64,000 nt of DNA, taken from NCBI GenBank assembly GCA_904394685.1, contig CAJFNK010000043.1, forward strand, positions 1-64,000, given 5' to 3'. A model generated the notes under the pieces. The model ran no database searches. It was not told the DNA's origin and saw only the letters and a list, made by a program, of their open reading frames with translations. Origin of the DNA: Candidatus Heritagella gallinarum (GTDB taxonomy: Bacteria > Bacillota > Clostridia > Oscillospirales > Acutalibacteraceae). Shown here in pieces: positions 53,895 to 60,245 of this stretch. Position numbers and translations under genes: made by a program. Positions within the stretch are counted from its first letter, which is position 1. Each line of letters starts with the position of its first letter.

Positions 53895-55427
53895 GTGAGA
53901 TATTATAGCAAAAAACAGATGCAGGCAATGGAGGAGCAGGCGGTGGAACGTGGCGTTTCGATGGAGATGCTGATGGAATCTGCCGGAGCTGCCGCTGCCC
54001 ATGTGATACGGGAAAAATTTTCGCTGGACGGAAAACGGGTGACGATTCTTTGCGGCAAAGGGAATAACGGCGGAGATGGCTTTGTAGTGGCAAGGCTGCT
54101 GCGGGATACCGGCGCTTATCTCTCGGTGGTGCTGGCAGAAGGCTTTCCCGCTACCGATCTGGCTCGGAATGCCTATGGCCGGATGGGCCCCAATGTGATG
54201 GTGACCGACTGGAAGCGGGAGCCTAGAGCCGTGCGTCAGGCAATTTCGGCAGCAGATGTGCTGGTGGACGGGCTGTATGGATTTGGGTTTCGTGGCAGGA
54301 TGCCGGAGCATCTGGAGGTGTTGACAGAGCTGGCAAATCGAACCCGCATCCCCATTGTTTCGCTGGATATCCCCAGCGGGGTGGAATGTGATACCGGGGC
54401 CGTACATGGGATGTGCATCCGGGCACGCTATACGGTGGCGTTTACTGTCCCAAAGCCTGCCCATGCGCTGTATCCCGGCTGTGAATATTGCGGGGAGGTA
54501 ATCCCGGCGGCTGCTGGAATCGCCCCGGAGATTGTGTGCAGGACTGTTCCGGTGCTGGAAAGCATTGAAGGGGATTGGGTGAAGTCCCAGCTTCCCAAAC
54601 GCCATTCCCAAAGCAACAAAGGAGACTATGGAAAGCTGCTTTGCGTTTGCGGCAGCGAAGGCATGGCAGGAGCTGCCATGATGTGTGGGATGGCGGCGCT
54701 GCGGTGTGGGGCCGGTCTGGTAAATCTTGCTTTGCCCCGCACCATCTATCCGATTGCCGCCAGCCGTTTGTTAGAATCAGTCTATACGCTGCTGGACTGG
54801 CAGCATGGTTCCCTTTCCGTCAGCTCCTTAGAACAGCTAAGAAAGGCGTTGAGCGGGATTTCTGCCTGTGTGGCAGGCTGTGGATTGGGTTCAGCGCCGG
54901 GAATCAGATGGCTGGTAAAAGAGGTGCTGATGAATAGCACCTGCCCGCTTGTGCTGGATGCCGACGCTTTGAACAGCCTTTGTGGAAATCTGGACTGGCT
55001 GCATGCAGCAGACAAAAACAGGCCGATTGTCCTCACCCCTCATCCGGGAGAAATGGCACGGCTGGCAGGCATGACAGTATCAGAAGTGCAGTCAAACCGG
55101 CTGGCTGTGGCAACAGAGTTTGCCCAAAAATGGGGCGTGGTTCTTGTTCTCAAAGGCGCCGGGACGCTGGTGGCCCTTCCAGATGGCAGATGCTATTTGA
55201 ACCATACCGGCAATCCCGGCATGGCGAGAGGCGGCAGCGGCGATATCCTGGCAGGAATGGTCGGCTCGTTTATCGCACAGGGAATCGAGGCCTCGGCGGC
55301 GGCCAGAATGGCGGTCTATCTTCATGGGCTGGCAGGCGACCGGTGTGCCGAAAAATTTTCCATGCAGGGAATGTTGCCAACCGATATGCTCTCCCAGCTT
55401 CCATCGTTGTTTTTGGAAATGGAATAA
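53895..55427 (+). CDS. nnr: Bifunctional NAD(P)H-hydrate epimerase / ADP-dependent dehydratase
   Basis: A 510-residue repair enzyme for hydrated NAD(P)H. Residues ~1-210 are the YjeF_N epimerase domain, with LCGKGNNGGDGFVVARLL (~52) and SLDIPSGVECDTG (~155). Residues ~225-510 are the ribokinase-fold dehydratase, with GSEGMAGAAMMCGMAALRCGAG (~250), LTPHPGEMARL (~382) and NPGMARGGSGDILAGMVG (~440). The GTG at 53895 follows CAGGAGGG and is chosen over an upstream in-frame start. It is probably cotranscribed with acpS, subject to the hairpin at 53818-53855. Confidence 0.95.
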   Translation: MRYYSKKQMQAMEEQAVERGVSMEMLMESAGAAAAHVIREKFSLDGKRVTILCGKGNNGGDGFVVARLLRDTGAYLSVVLAEGFPATDLARNAYGRMGPNVMVTDWKREPRAVRQAISAADVLVDGLYGFGFRGRMPEHLEVLTELANRTRIPIVSLDIPSGVECDTGAVHGMCIRARYTVAFTVPKPAHALYPGCEYCGEVIPAAAGIAPEIVCRTVPVLESIEGDWVKSQLPKRHSQSNKGDYGKLLCVCGSEGMAGAAMMCGMAALRCGAGLVNLALPRTIYPIAASRLLESVYTLLDWQHGSLSVSSLEQLRKALSGISACVAGCGLGSAPGIRWLVKEVLMNSTCPLVLDADALNSLCGNLDWLHAADKNRPIVLTPHPGEMARLAGMTVSEVQSNRLAVATEFAQKWGVVLVLKGAGTLVALPDGRCYLNHTGNPGMARGGSGDILAGMVGSFIAQGIEASAAARMAVYLHGLAGDRCAEKFSMQGMLPTDMLSQLPSLFLEME

Positions 55428-55458
55428 AATCTGAAATCTTACCCATGAAAGAAAAGCA

Positions 55459-55497
55459 GGAAGTCCTTCGGAAAGCCATCCGGGGGACTTCCTTTTT
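55459..55497 (+). terminator. Terminator of nnr
   Basis: GGAAGTCC (55459-55466) pairs with GGACTTCC (55485-55492), followed by five Ts; inner TTCGGA/TCCGGG pairing adds stability. Confidence 0.8.
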
Positions 55498-55557
55498 CAT
55501 GGAAAGCCGGATTCCCTCATATAAATGGGGGAGAAACCAAAAGAGAGGGTGTGTATC

Positions 55558-56067
55558 ATGAAAGTGTGGTCAAAGGGGAAAAAATCCGTCGCTTTGCTGG
55601 CGGCGGTGATACTTATGGGAGCGTTTCCCGGATGCTCACAGGTTGTGCAGCCCCCGCCGGAGCCTGTATGGACACTGGAAGAAACGCCCTGTGTGGCGAT
55701 GATGTCCGGCGTGGAAATCCGGGGAGAGTGGAGGCGCAGTCTGGAGGGAATCCACGAGTTTGAGGTAGAAGCCCCAAAAGAAATGGCCGGTATGCAGGTG
55801 CAGTCTTTGCAGGGGAGCTATACACTCAGTCTGGAAGGGCTGACAGCTGAACGCAGCGGGAAAATCATGGAAAACAGCGTGTTTGGGCGGCTTTTTCTGG
55901 CCATGGACGGCGCCGCTGCTGGAAACCTGCTGTGGGAAAACGGCGTGTGGATGGGGCGGCTTCCCGGCGGGGAGGGCGTTAGCATCGAAGTGGACGACGA
56001 GGGAAAGCTGCTCACGCTGTCTGTTCCGGTCTGGCAGCTGACGGTCCGTTTTTCGCAGGAAGGATAA
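55558..56067 (+). CDS. Hypothetical lipoprotein
   Basis: A 169-residue exported protein. The signal peptide (~1-25) ends in a plausible lipobox, GAFPGC. The mature part is beta-rich and mildly acidic (VWTLEETPCVAMMSGVEIRG, GSYTLSLEGLTAERSGK, GVSIEVDDEGKLLTLSV), consistent with a small lipid- or protein-binding barrel. No family is recognised with confidence. In Bacillus subtilis the acpS-alr interval holds the lipoprotein gene ydcC; this gene occupies the comparable place but is much shorter. A GAGAGGGTG site lies before the ATG. Confidence 0.75.
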   Translation: MKVWSKGKKSVALLAAVILMGAFPGCSQVVQPPPEPVWTLEETPCVAMMSGVEIRGEWRRSLEGIHEFEVEAPKEMAGMQVQSLQGSYTLSLEGLTAERSGKIMENSVFGRLFLAMDGAAAGNLLWENGVWMGRLPGGEGVSIEVDDEGKLLTLSVPVWQLTVRFSQEG

Positions 56068-56222
56068 GGCCCTTTATCACCCCTTTGCCCGATTCCTAAT
56101 ATTATGGAATGGAACCTGCGGGCGGAAGTTTTAAACAATTTTCAATAGAATGTTTAAAACTCCAAAAACCCGGCAACAATACTGACAGGTTCCCACTACA
56201 AAAGGATTCGGAGTGTGAAAAG

Positions 56223-56582
56223 ATGATTCATCGGGGCGATATTTATTATGCTGACCTGAGTCCGGTCGTCGGCTCAGAGCAGGGAGGGATCAGGCCGGTA
56301 CTGATTGTACAGAACGATGTGGGCAACCGTTTCAGCCCCACGGTGATTGCAGCGGCGATTACCAGCCAGCGTTCCAAGGCCAATCTTCCCACCCACATTT
56401 TGCTTTCTGCGGAAAATACCGGATTATCAAGGGATTCCATCGTCCTGCTGGAGCAGGTGAGGACGCTGGATAAACACCGGCTGAAAGAAAAAATGGGGCG
56501 GCTCGGCCCAGAAGCCATGTCGAGAGTGGACCGAGCGCTTTCGGTAAGCTTTGGACTGGGAGATCGTACGGGGGCTACATAA
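56223..56582 (+). CDS. MazF/PemK-family endoribonuclease toxin, no antitoxin gene adjacent
   Basis: A 119-residue protein of the MazF/EndoA family, which cuts single-stranded mRNA at short motifs. It has MIHRGDIYYADLSPVVGSEQ at the N-terminus, RPVLIVQNDVGNRFSPTVI (active-site Arg and Gln loop), VIAAAITSQRSKANLPTH (catalytic Thr/Ser and Arg region) and EQVRTLDKHRL. In many Firmicutes the toxin follows alr and a small CopG-like antitoxin gene. Neither is present here: the upstream 155 bases have no open frame of suitable size. The ATG at 56223 has GGAGTG upstream. The antitoxin may lie elsewhere. Confidence 0.92.
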   Translation: MIHRGDIYYADLSPVVGSEQGGIRPVLIVQNDVGNRFSPTVIAAAITSQRSKANLPTHILLSAENTGLSRDSIVLLEQVRTLDKHRLKEKMGRLGPEAMSRVDRALSVSFGLGDRTGAT

Positions 56583-56642
56583 AGAAATTTACGGTAGCCT
56601 TCGAGAAAACAGCGGCTGATACAAATCAGGGGGAAGAAAAAC

Positions 56643-56846
56643 ATGGGGATGACCGAAAAAGAGCTGCTTTTGATTCAGGAGCAGTTTGAACTGGAAAAAA
56701 TCATGGAAGAAAAATGCCTTGCCTATGCCGGCTCGTGCGACGACCCTCAGCTTAGAATGAAGCTGGAAAGCCTGGCGGGACGTCACCGGCTGTTCGGGGA
56801 ACAGCTGGTTGGGCAGGTGGCGGGTGAATCAAATATCGGCAAGTAG
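56643..56846 (+). CDS. Small CotF-like spore coat-associated protein
   Basis: A 67-residue helical protein (MTEKELLLIQEQFELEKIMEEKC, DPQLRMKLESLAGRH). It resembles half of a ferritin-like helical bundle of the kind encoded beside CotF-type coat genes in Clostridia. A GGGGGAAG site precedes the ATG. The stop is 17 bases before the next coat-like gene, so the two are probably one transcript and their products may interact. A coat role is inferred from pattern and from the neighbouring sporulation genes. Confidence 0.7.
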   Translation: MGMTEKELLLIQEQFELEKIMEEKCLAYAGSCDDPQLRMKLESLAGRHRLFGEQLVGQVAGESNIGK

Positions 56847-56863
56847 AAAGCGGGGAAACCGGG

Positions 56864-57115
56864 ATGGAAGAACAGATGATTTTGTCAGACCTGCTGGCAA
56901 CACAAAACCTGTTGGCGCAGCATTGCGGCCTTTTGGCGCAGGGATGCACCACGGCCGGGCTGCGGGATCTGGTGTGGGGGATGCTGGATGAACAGTATCT
57001 CATACAGGGCGAACTGACCGATGAAATGGTCAAGCGCAAATGGCTTTGCCCGGCGGCGGCCTCTCAGGATATGACCGCCAGGGTGCTTCGATATCTGGAA
57101 AAAAATACGAACTGA
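56864..57115 (+). CDS. CotF-family spore coat protein (short)
   Basis: An 83-residue helical protein with the CotF pattern: ILSDLLATQNLLAQHCGLLAQGC at the N-terminus, then LRDLVWGMLDEQYLIQGELTDEMVKRKW. The family is a ferritin-like fold found in the spore coat. At 83 residues it is a single-domain version compared with Bacillus CotF. It lies directly upstream of spoIIGA-sigE and just after its small partner gene, with a terminator following. Confidence 0.82.
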   Translation: MEEQMILSDLLATQNLLAQHCGLLAQGCTTAGLRDLVWGMLDEQYLIQGELTDEMVKRKWLCPAAASQDMTARVLRYLEKNTN

Positions 57116-57135
57116 ATTCGTTTTATTTTGATGAA

Positions 57136-57167
57136 GAAGCTGTCTGGAGTCAGGCAGCTTCTTTTTT
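57136..57167 (+). terminator. Terminator of the coat-gene pair
   Basis: GAAGCTG (57136-57142) pairs with CAGCTTC (57155-57161), with CTG/CAG inside, followed by TTTTTT. Confidence 0.82.
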
Positions 57168-57180
57168 TGATGGGTGTTCG

Positions 57181-57216
57181 TTGTGACAGAAAAGGACAAA
57201 GCACAAGGCGTATACT
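57181..57216 (+). promoter_or_regulatory. Possible spoIIG-type promoter with wide spacing
   Basis: TATACT (57211-57216) lies 30 bases before the spoIIGA ATG. The nearest -35-like sequences are TTGTGA (57181) or TGACAG (57184), giving spacers of 24 or 21 bp. The Bacillus spoIIG promoter is known for a 22-bp spacer and dependence on Spo0A. No clean 0A box (TGTCGAA) is visible. Confidence 0.4.
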
Positions 57217-57246
57217 GGAAAGGCGGGATATGAAAGGGGGCGGTCT

Positions 57247-58092
57247 ATGAAACCAGTTGTCTATGTGGATATCCTGATTCTGGTAAACCTGCTGGTCAAC
57301 TATTTTTTGCTGCTGACCGTGCGGGGATTCCTGCATGTACCGGCCGGACGTGGCCGGGTGTTTTTGGGTGCGCTGGCGGGAGCGTTTGGCTCATTGGTGA
57401 TTTTTCTTCCACAGCCCCATTGGAGCATAGGGCTGCTATACCGGCTGGCAATCTCTGCCGTCATGGTGCTGGTGTGCTTTTTTCCGGTATCACGGCGATT
57501 GTTCCTCAAGCTGCTGGGGCTTTTATATCTCGCCAGCTTTGGGTTTGCCGGGTTTATGCTGGCGCTCTGGGCCATGGGGCAGTCTTCCGGGCTGCTCATG
57601 AACAACGGGATTCTCTATCTGCCGGTTTCCCCGCTGCTTTTGCTGATTCTGGCTGTGGCGGCCTATGTGGTAATGGCGATTTTGCGGCGCTTTACCGGCC
57701 CCAGAGAACCCAAAAACCGGTTTTGCACCCTGCACATCACCCATGGTGGAAAACAGGTGCAGCTATGCGGGAAAATCGACACGGGCAGCACCTTGCAAGA
57801 GCCGTTTTCCCACAAACCGGCGCTGGTGGTGGAAAAAACAGCCGTGCTTTCGCTGCTGCCGCAGTGCCTCCTTCGGGATGCGCCGCCGTCCGGGTGGGAT
57901 TCGGGCATCAGGATGATTCCGTACCATGCGGTATCGGGAGCGGGATATTTGCCCGGTTTTGTTCCCGACCAGCTGGAAATTACAGCTGACGGAGAGAGAA
58001 GGGAGGTGTCGGGCTGCTGGCTGGCCGTGTGTGGGCAACGGCTGGGCAGCGGAGAATTTCAGGCATTGGTGCCGCCCGCAATATTTGATTGA
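57247..58092 (+). CDS. spoIIGA: Sigma-E processing peptidase SpoIIGA
   Basis: A 281-residue membrane-embedded aspartic protease that cleaves pro-sigma-E in the mother cell on a signal from the forespore protein SpoIIR. Five hydrophobic segments fill residues ~1-150. The C-terminal protease domain contains [12 protein letters not shown], with catalytic Asp178. An AAAGGGGGCGG site precedes the ATG. sigE follows after 16 bases, the conserved spoIIG operon order. Confidence 0.94.
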   Translation: MKPVVYVDILILVNLLVNYFLLLTVRGFLHVPAGRGRVFLGALAGAFGSLVIFLPQPHWSIGLLYRLAISAVMVLVCFFPVSRRLFLKLLGLLYLASFGFAGFMLALWAMGQSSGLLMNNGILYLPVSPLLLLILAVAAYVVMAILRRFTGPREPKNRFCTLHITHGGKQVQLCGKIDTGSTLQEPFSHKPALVVEKTAVLSLLPQCLLRDAPPSGWDSGIRMIPYHAVSGAGYLPGFVPDQLEITADGERREVSGCWLAVCGQRLGSGEFQALVPPAIFD

Positions 58093-58108
58093 AGGGAGGA
58101 AACAGGGG

Positions 58109-58852
58109 ATGAAACTCAGTTGGGAACGCTGGCGCAGCTGGCTGTATCGGCTTTATGCCAGATGGTTTCTCCGGTCAAAGCGTCTGGGGCAGACAGGCGG
58201 AGAAATTTATTACATCAACGGGGCAGACGCACTGCCGCCGCCCCTGAGCCATGAAGAAGAATCCGCCATTATGGAGGCGATTCGCCGGGGGGAGGAGCCT
58301 TCCCGGGAGCCGTTGATTACCCATAACCTGCGGCTGGTGGTATACATAGCCAGAAAGTTTGAATCCCCCGGAGCCGGGGTGGAGGATTTGATTTCGATTG
58401 GGACGATTGGGCTAATTAAAGCCGTAAACACCTTCCGGCCCGAAAAAAATATCAAGCTGGCAACTTATGCTTCCCGCTGCATTGAAAACGAAATCCTGAT
58501 GTATCTGCGGAAAAGCAGCCAGCTGAAAAACGAGGTTTCCATCGACGACCCGCTGAATGTAGACTGGGACGGCAACGAGCTGCTGCTCTCGGATATTTTG
58601 GGCAGCGACCAGGACACCGTCAACCGGGGGATTGAAAAAGAAACAGAGGAGGCGATGCTGCTGGAAGCGGTTTCCCGCCTGAATCCCCGTGAACAGACCA
58701 TTATGGAGCTTCGGTTTGGGCTGCATGCCCATAAGGAGCATACGCAAAAGGAGGTGGCAGACCGGCTGGGAATTTCACAATCCTATATTTCCCGCCTCGA
58801 AAAACGGATTATCCAGCGGCTAAAGCGGGAATTGGAACGGGCAGCAGGATAA
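58109..58852 (+). CDS. sigE: RNA polymerase sporulation sigma factor SigE
   Basis: A 247-residue sigma-70-family factor, made as an inactive precursor. The N-terminal pro-sequence (~1-34, aromatic and basic) ends at EIYYING; by analogy with Bacillus, SpoIIGA would cut within YY (Tyr34-Tyr35). Region 2 includes [31 protein letters not shown] and [18 protein letters not shown]. Region 4 includes IMELRFGL and [23 protein letters not shown]. It directs early mother-cell transcription, probably including spoIIID in this window. A GAAGGGAGG site precedes the ATG. Confidence 0.97.
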   Translation: MKLSWERWRSWLYRLYARWFLRSKRLGQTGGEIYYINGADALPPPLSHEEESAIMEAIRRGEEPSREPLITHNLRLVVYIARKFESPGAGVEDLISIGTIGLIKAVNTFRPEKNIKLATYASRCIENEILMYLRKSSQLKNEVSIDDPLNVDWDGNELLLSDILGSDQDTVNRGIEKETEEAMLLEAVSRLNPREQTIMELRFGLHAHKEHTQKEVADRLGISQSYISRLEKRIIQRLKRELERAAG

Positions 58853-58870
58853 AAAATCAGACGATAAAAG

Positions 58871-58919
58871 AAAACCGGGATGCCGGAAAGCAGTGTGGGC
58901 TTTCCAGTATCCCGGTTTT
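58871..58919. terminator. Bidirectional terminator between sigE and the dehydratase gene
   Basis: AAAACCGGGAT (58871-58881) pairs with ATCCCGGTTTT (58909-58919), with GGAAAGC/GCTTTCC inside. It lies between convergent genes. Confidence 0.85.
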
Positions 58920-58944
58920 GCTATTTTATACAGAGAGCGTCCTG

Positions 58945-60234
58945 TTAGAGGGTATCTTCCCCGGCTTCCGCTTTCAGGTTCTCTTTTGCCACAGCCAGCA
59001 TCAGCTTGATGCGGTTTTCCTGATTGACACGGGTGGCGCTGGGGTCATAGTCGATAGGCACGATATTGGCCTTTTCGTTGATAGCCTTGATTTTGCGGAT
59101 CATGCCCTTGCCGCAGATGTGGTTGGGCAGGCAGCCAAAGGGCTGGGCGCAGACGATATTCTCAAAGCCGGCCTCAGCCAGCTCCAGCATCTCGGCGGTG
59201 AGCAGCCAGCCTTCGCCCATTTTGTCGCCATAGCCAATCACGCCGTCCACCAGCTTTTTCACATGGTCATAAGAAGCCGGAGGCTCAAAACAGGGCTGGG
59301 ATTTGATGGCCTCGATCAGCACCTTCTGCATCTTTTCCAGATAGTCATAAAAAACCTTGATAACGTGGAACTTTGCCTTGCTGCCGCCATAGATGCGGAT
59401 ATCGTCCAGCCGGTTGTCCACCTTGAACAGCACGAAATTAATCAACCCCGGCACATTGACTTCGCAGTCCTGCTCCGCCAGAAAATCTTCCAGATGGTTG
59501 TTAGCAAAGGGGGCGTATTTTACATAAATCTCGCCTACAATACCCACCTTGACTTTAGGAACCTTCTTTACAGGGATAGAGGCAAAGTCGGCGGTGAGCT
59601 TGTGCAGATATTCCTTTTGTTGCTTGATGGAGCAGGCGTCGCCCTTGTTGATTTTTTCAGAAAGATACTTTGTCCACTTCTTCACCATGGCATGGCTGTC
59701 GCCTTTGATAACCTCATAGGGCTTTACCTGATTTTCCAGCAGCATCAGGGCATCGCCATAAACGATGGCGGCAATCATTTTCCGCACCAACGGAATCGAC
59801 AGGGAGAAGCCGGGGTTCTTTTCGAGTCCGGAGAGGTTCAGCGAAATGACCGGCACATCGGCAAACCCCGCTTTCCGCAGCGCCTTGCGGAGCAGGTGGA
59901 TATAGTTGGAAGCACGGCAGCCGCCGCCGGTCTGGGTGATGATGAGGGCAGTTTTGCTCACATCATATTTGCCGCTTTTGAGTGCGTCGATAAACTGGCC
60001 GATGACCAGCAGGGCGGGGTAGCAGGTGTCGTTGTGGACATATTTCAGCCCTTCCTGCACAATGTTGGGGCCGCTGGTGGTGAGCAGCTCCGCTTTGTAG
60101 CCATAATGCCGGAAGATGCTCACAAATAGCTCAAAATGGATGCGGAGCATCATGGGGCACAGGATGGTGTATCCCTCCTTCATCTCCTTGGTAAAGAGAA
60201 GGCGGCCGGTCTTATCACGAATCAATTCTGCCAT
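58945..60234 (-). CDS. 2-Hydroxyacyl-CoA dehydratase-like subunit (C-terminal half of the usual large protein)
   Basis: A 429-residue protein resembling the 2-hydroxyacyl-CoA dehydratase D-type component, which carries an iron-sulfur cluster. Visible features: NDTCYPALLVIGQFIDAL (~66), TQTGGGCRASNYIHLLRKALRKAGF (~100-124), GEIYVKYAPFANNHLEDFL (~250) and IVCAQPFGCLPNHICGKGMIRKIK (~360). The cysteines in these blocks are plausible cluster ligands. In many Clostridia this sequence is the C-terminal third of a single ~1400-residue activase-dehydratase protein; here it is separate, 11 bases after the activase gene. The substrate is unknown. Confidence 0.85.
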   Translation of the reverse strand: MAELIRDKTGRLLFTKEMKEGYTILCPMMLRIHFELFVSIFRHYGYKAELLTTSGPNIVQEGLKYVHNDTCYPALLVIGQFIDALKSGKYDVSKTALIITQTGGGCRASNYIHLLRKALRKAGFADVPVISLNLSGLEKNPGFSLSIPLVRKMIAAIVYGDALMLLENQVKPYEVIKGDSHAMVKKWTKYLSEKINKGDACSIKQQKEYLHKLTADFASIPVKKVPKVKVGIVGEIYVKYAPFANNHLEDFLAEQDCEVNVPGLINFVLFKVDNRLDDIRIYGGSKAKFHVIKVFYDYLEKMQKVLIEAIKSQPCFEPPASYDHVKKLVDGVIGYGDKMGEGWLLTAEMLELAEAGFENIVCAQPFGCLPNHICGKGMIRKIKAINEKANIVPIDYDPSATRVNQENRIKLMLAVAKENLKAEAGEDTL

Positions 60235-60245
60235 AGCGGTTCACC

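Noticed and set aside
58918-60129. 403-codon plus-strand frame opposite the dehydratase-like gene
   Set aside because: The antisense shadow starts inside the bidirectional terminator and has no motifs.
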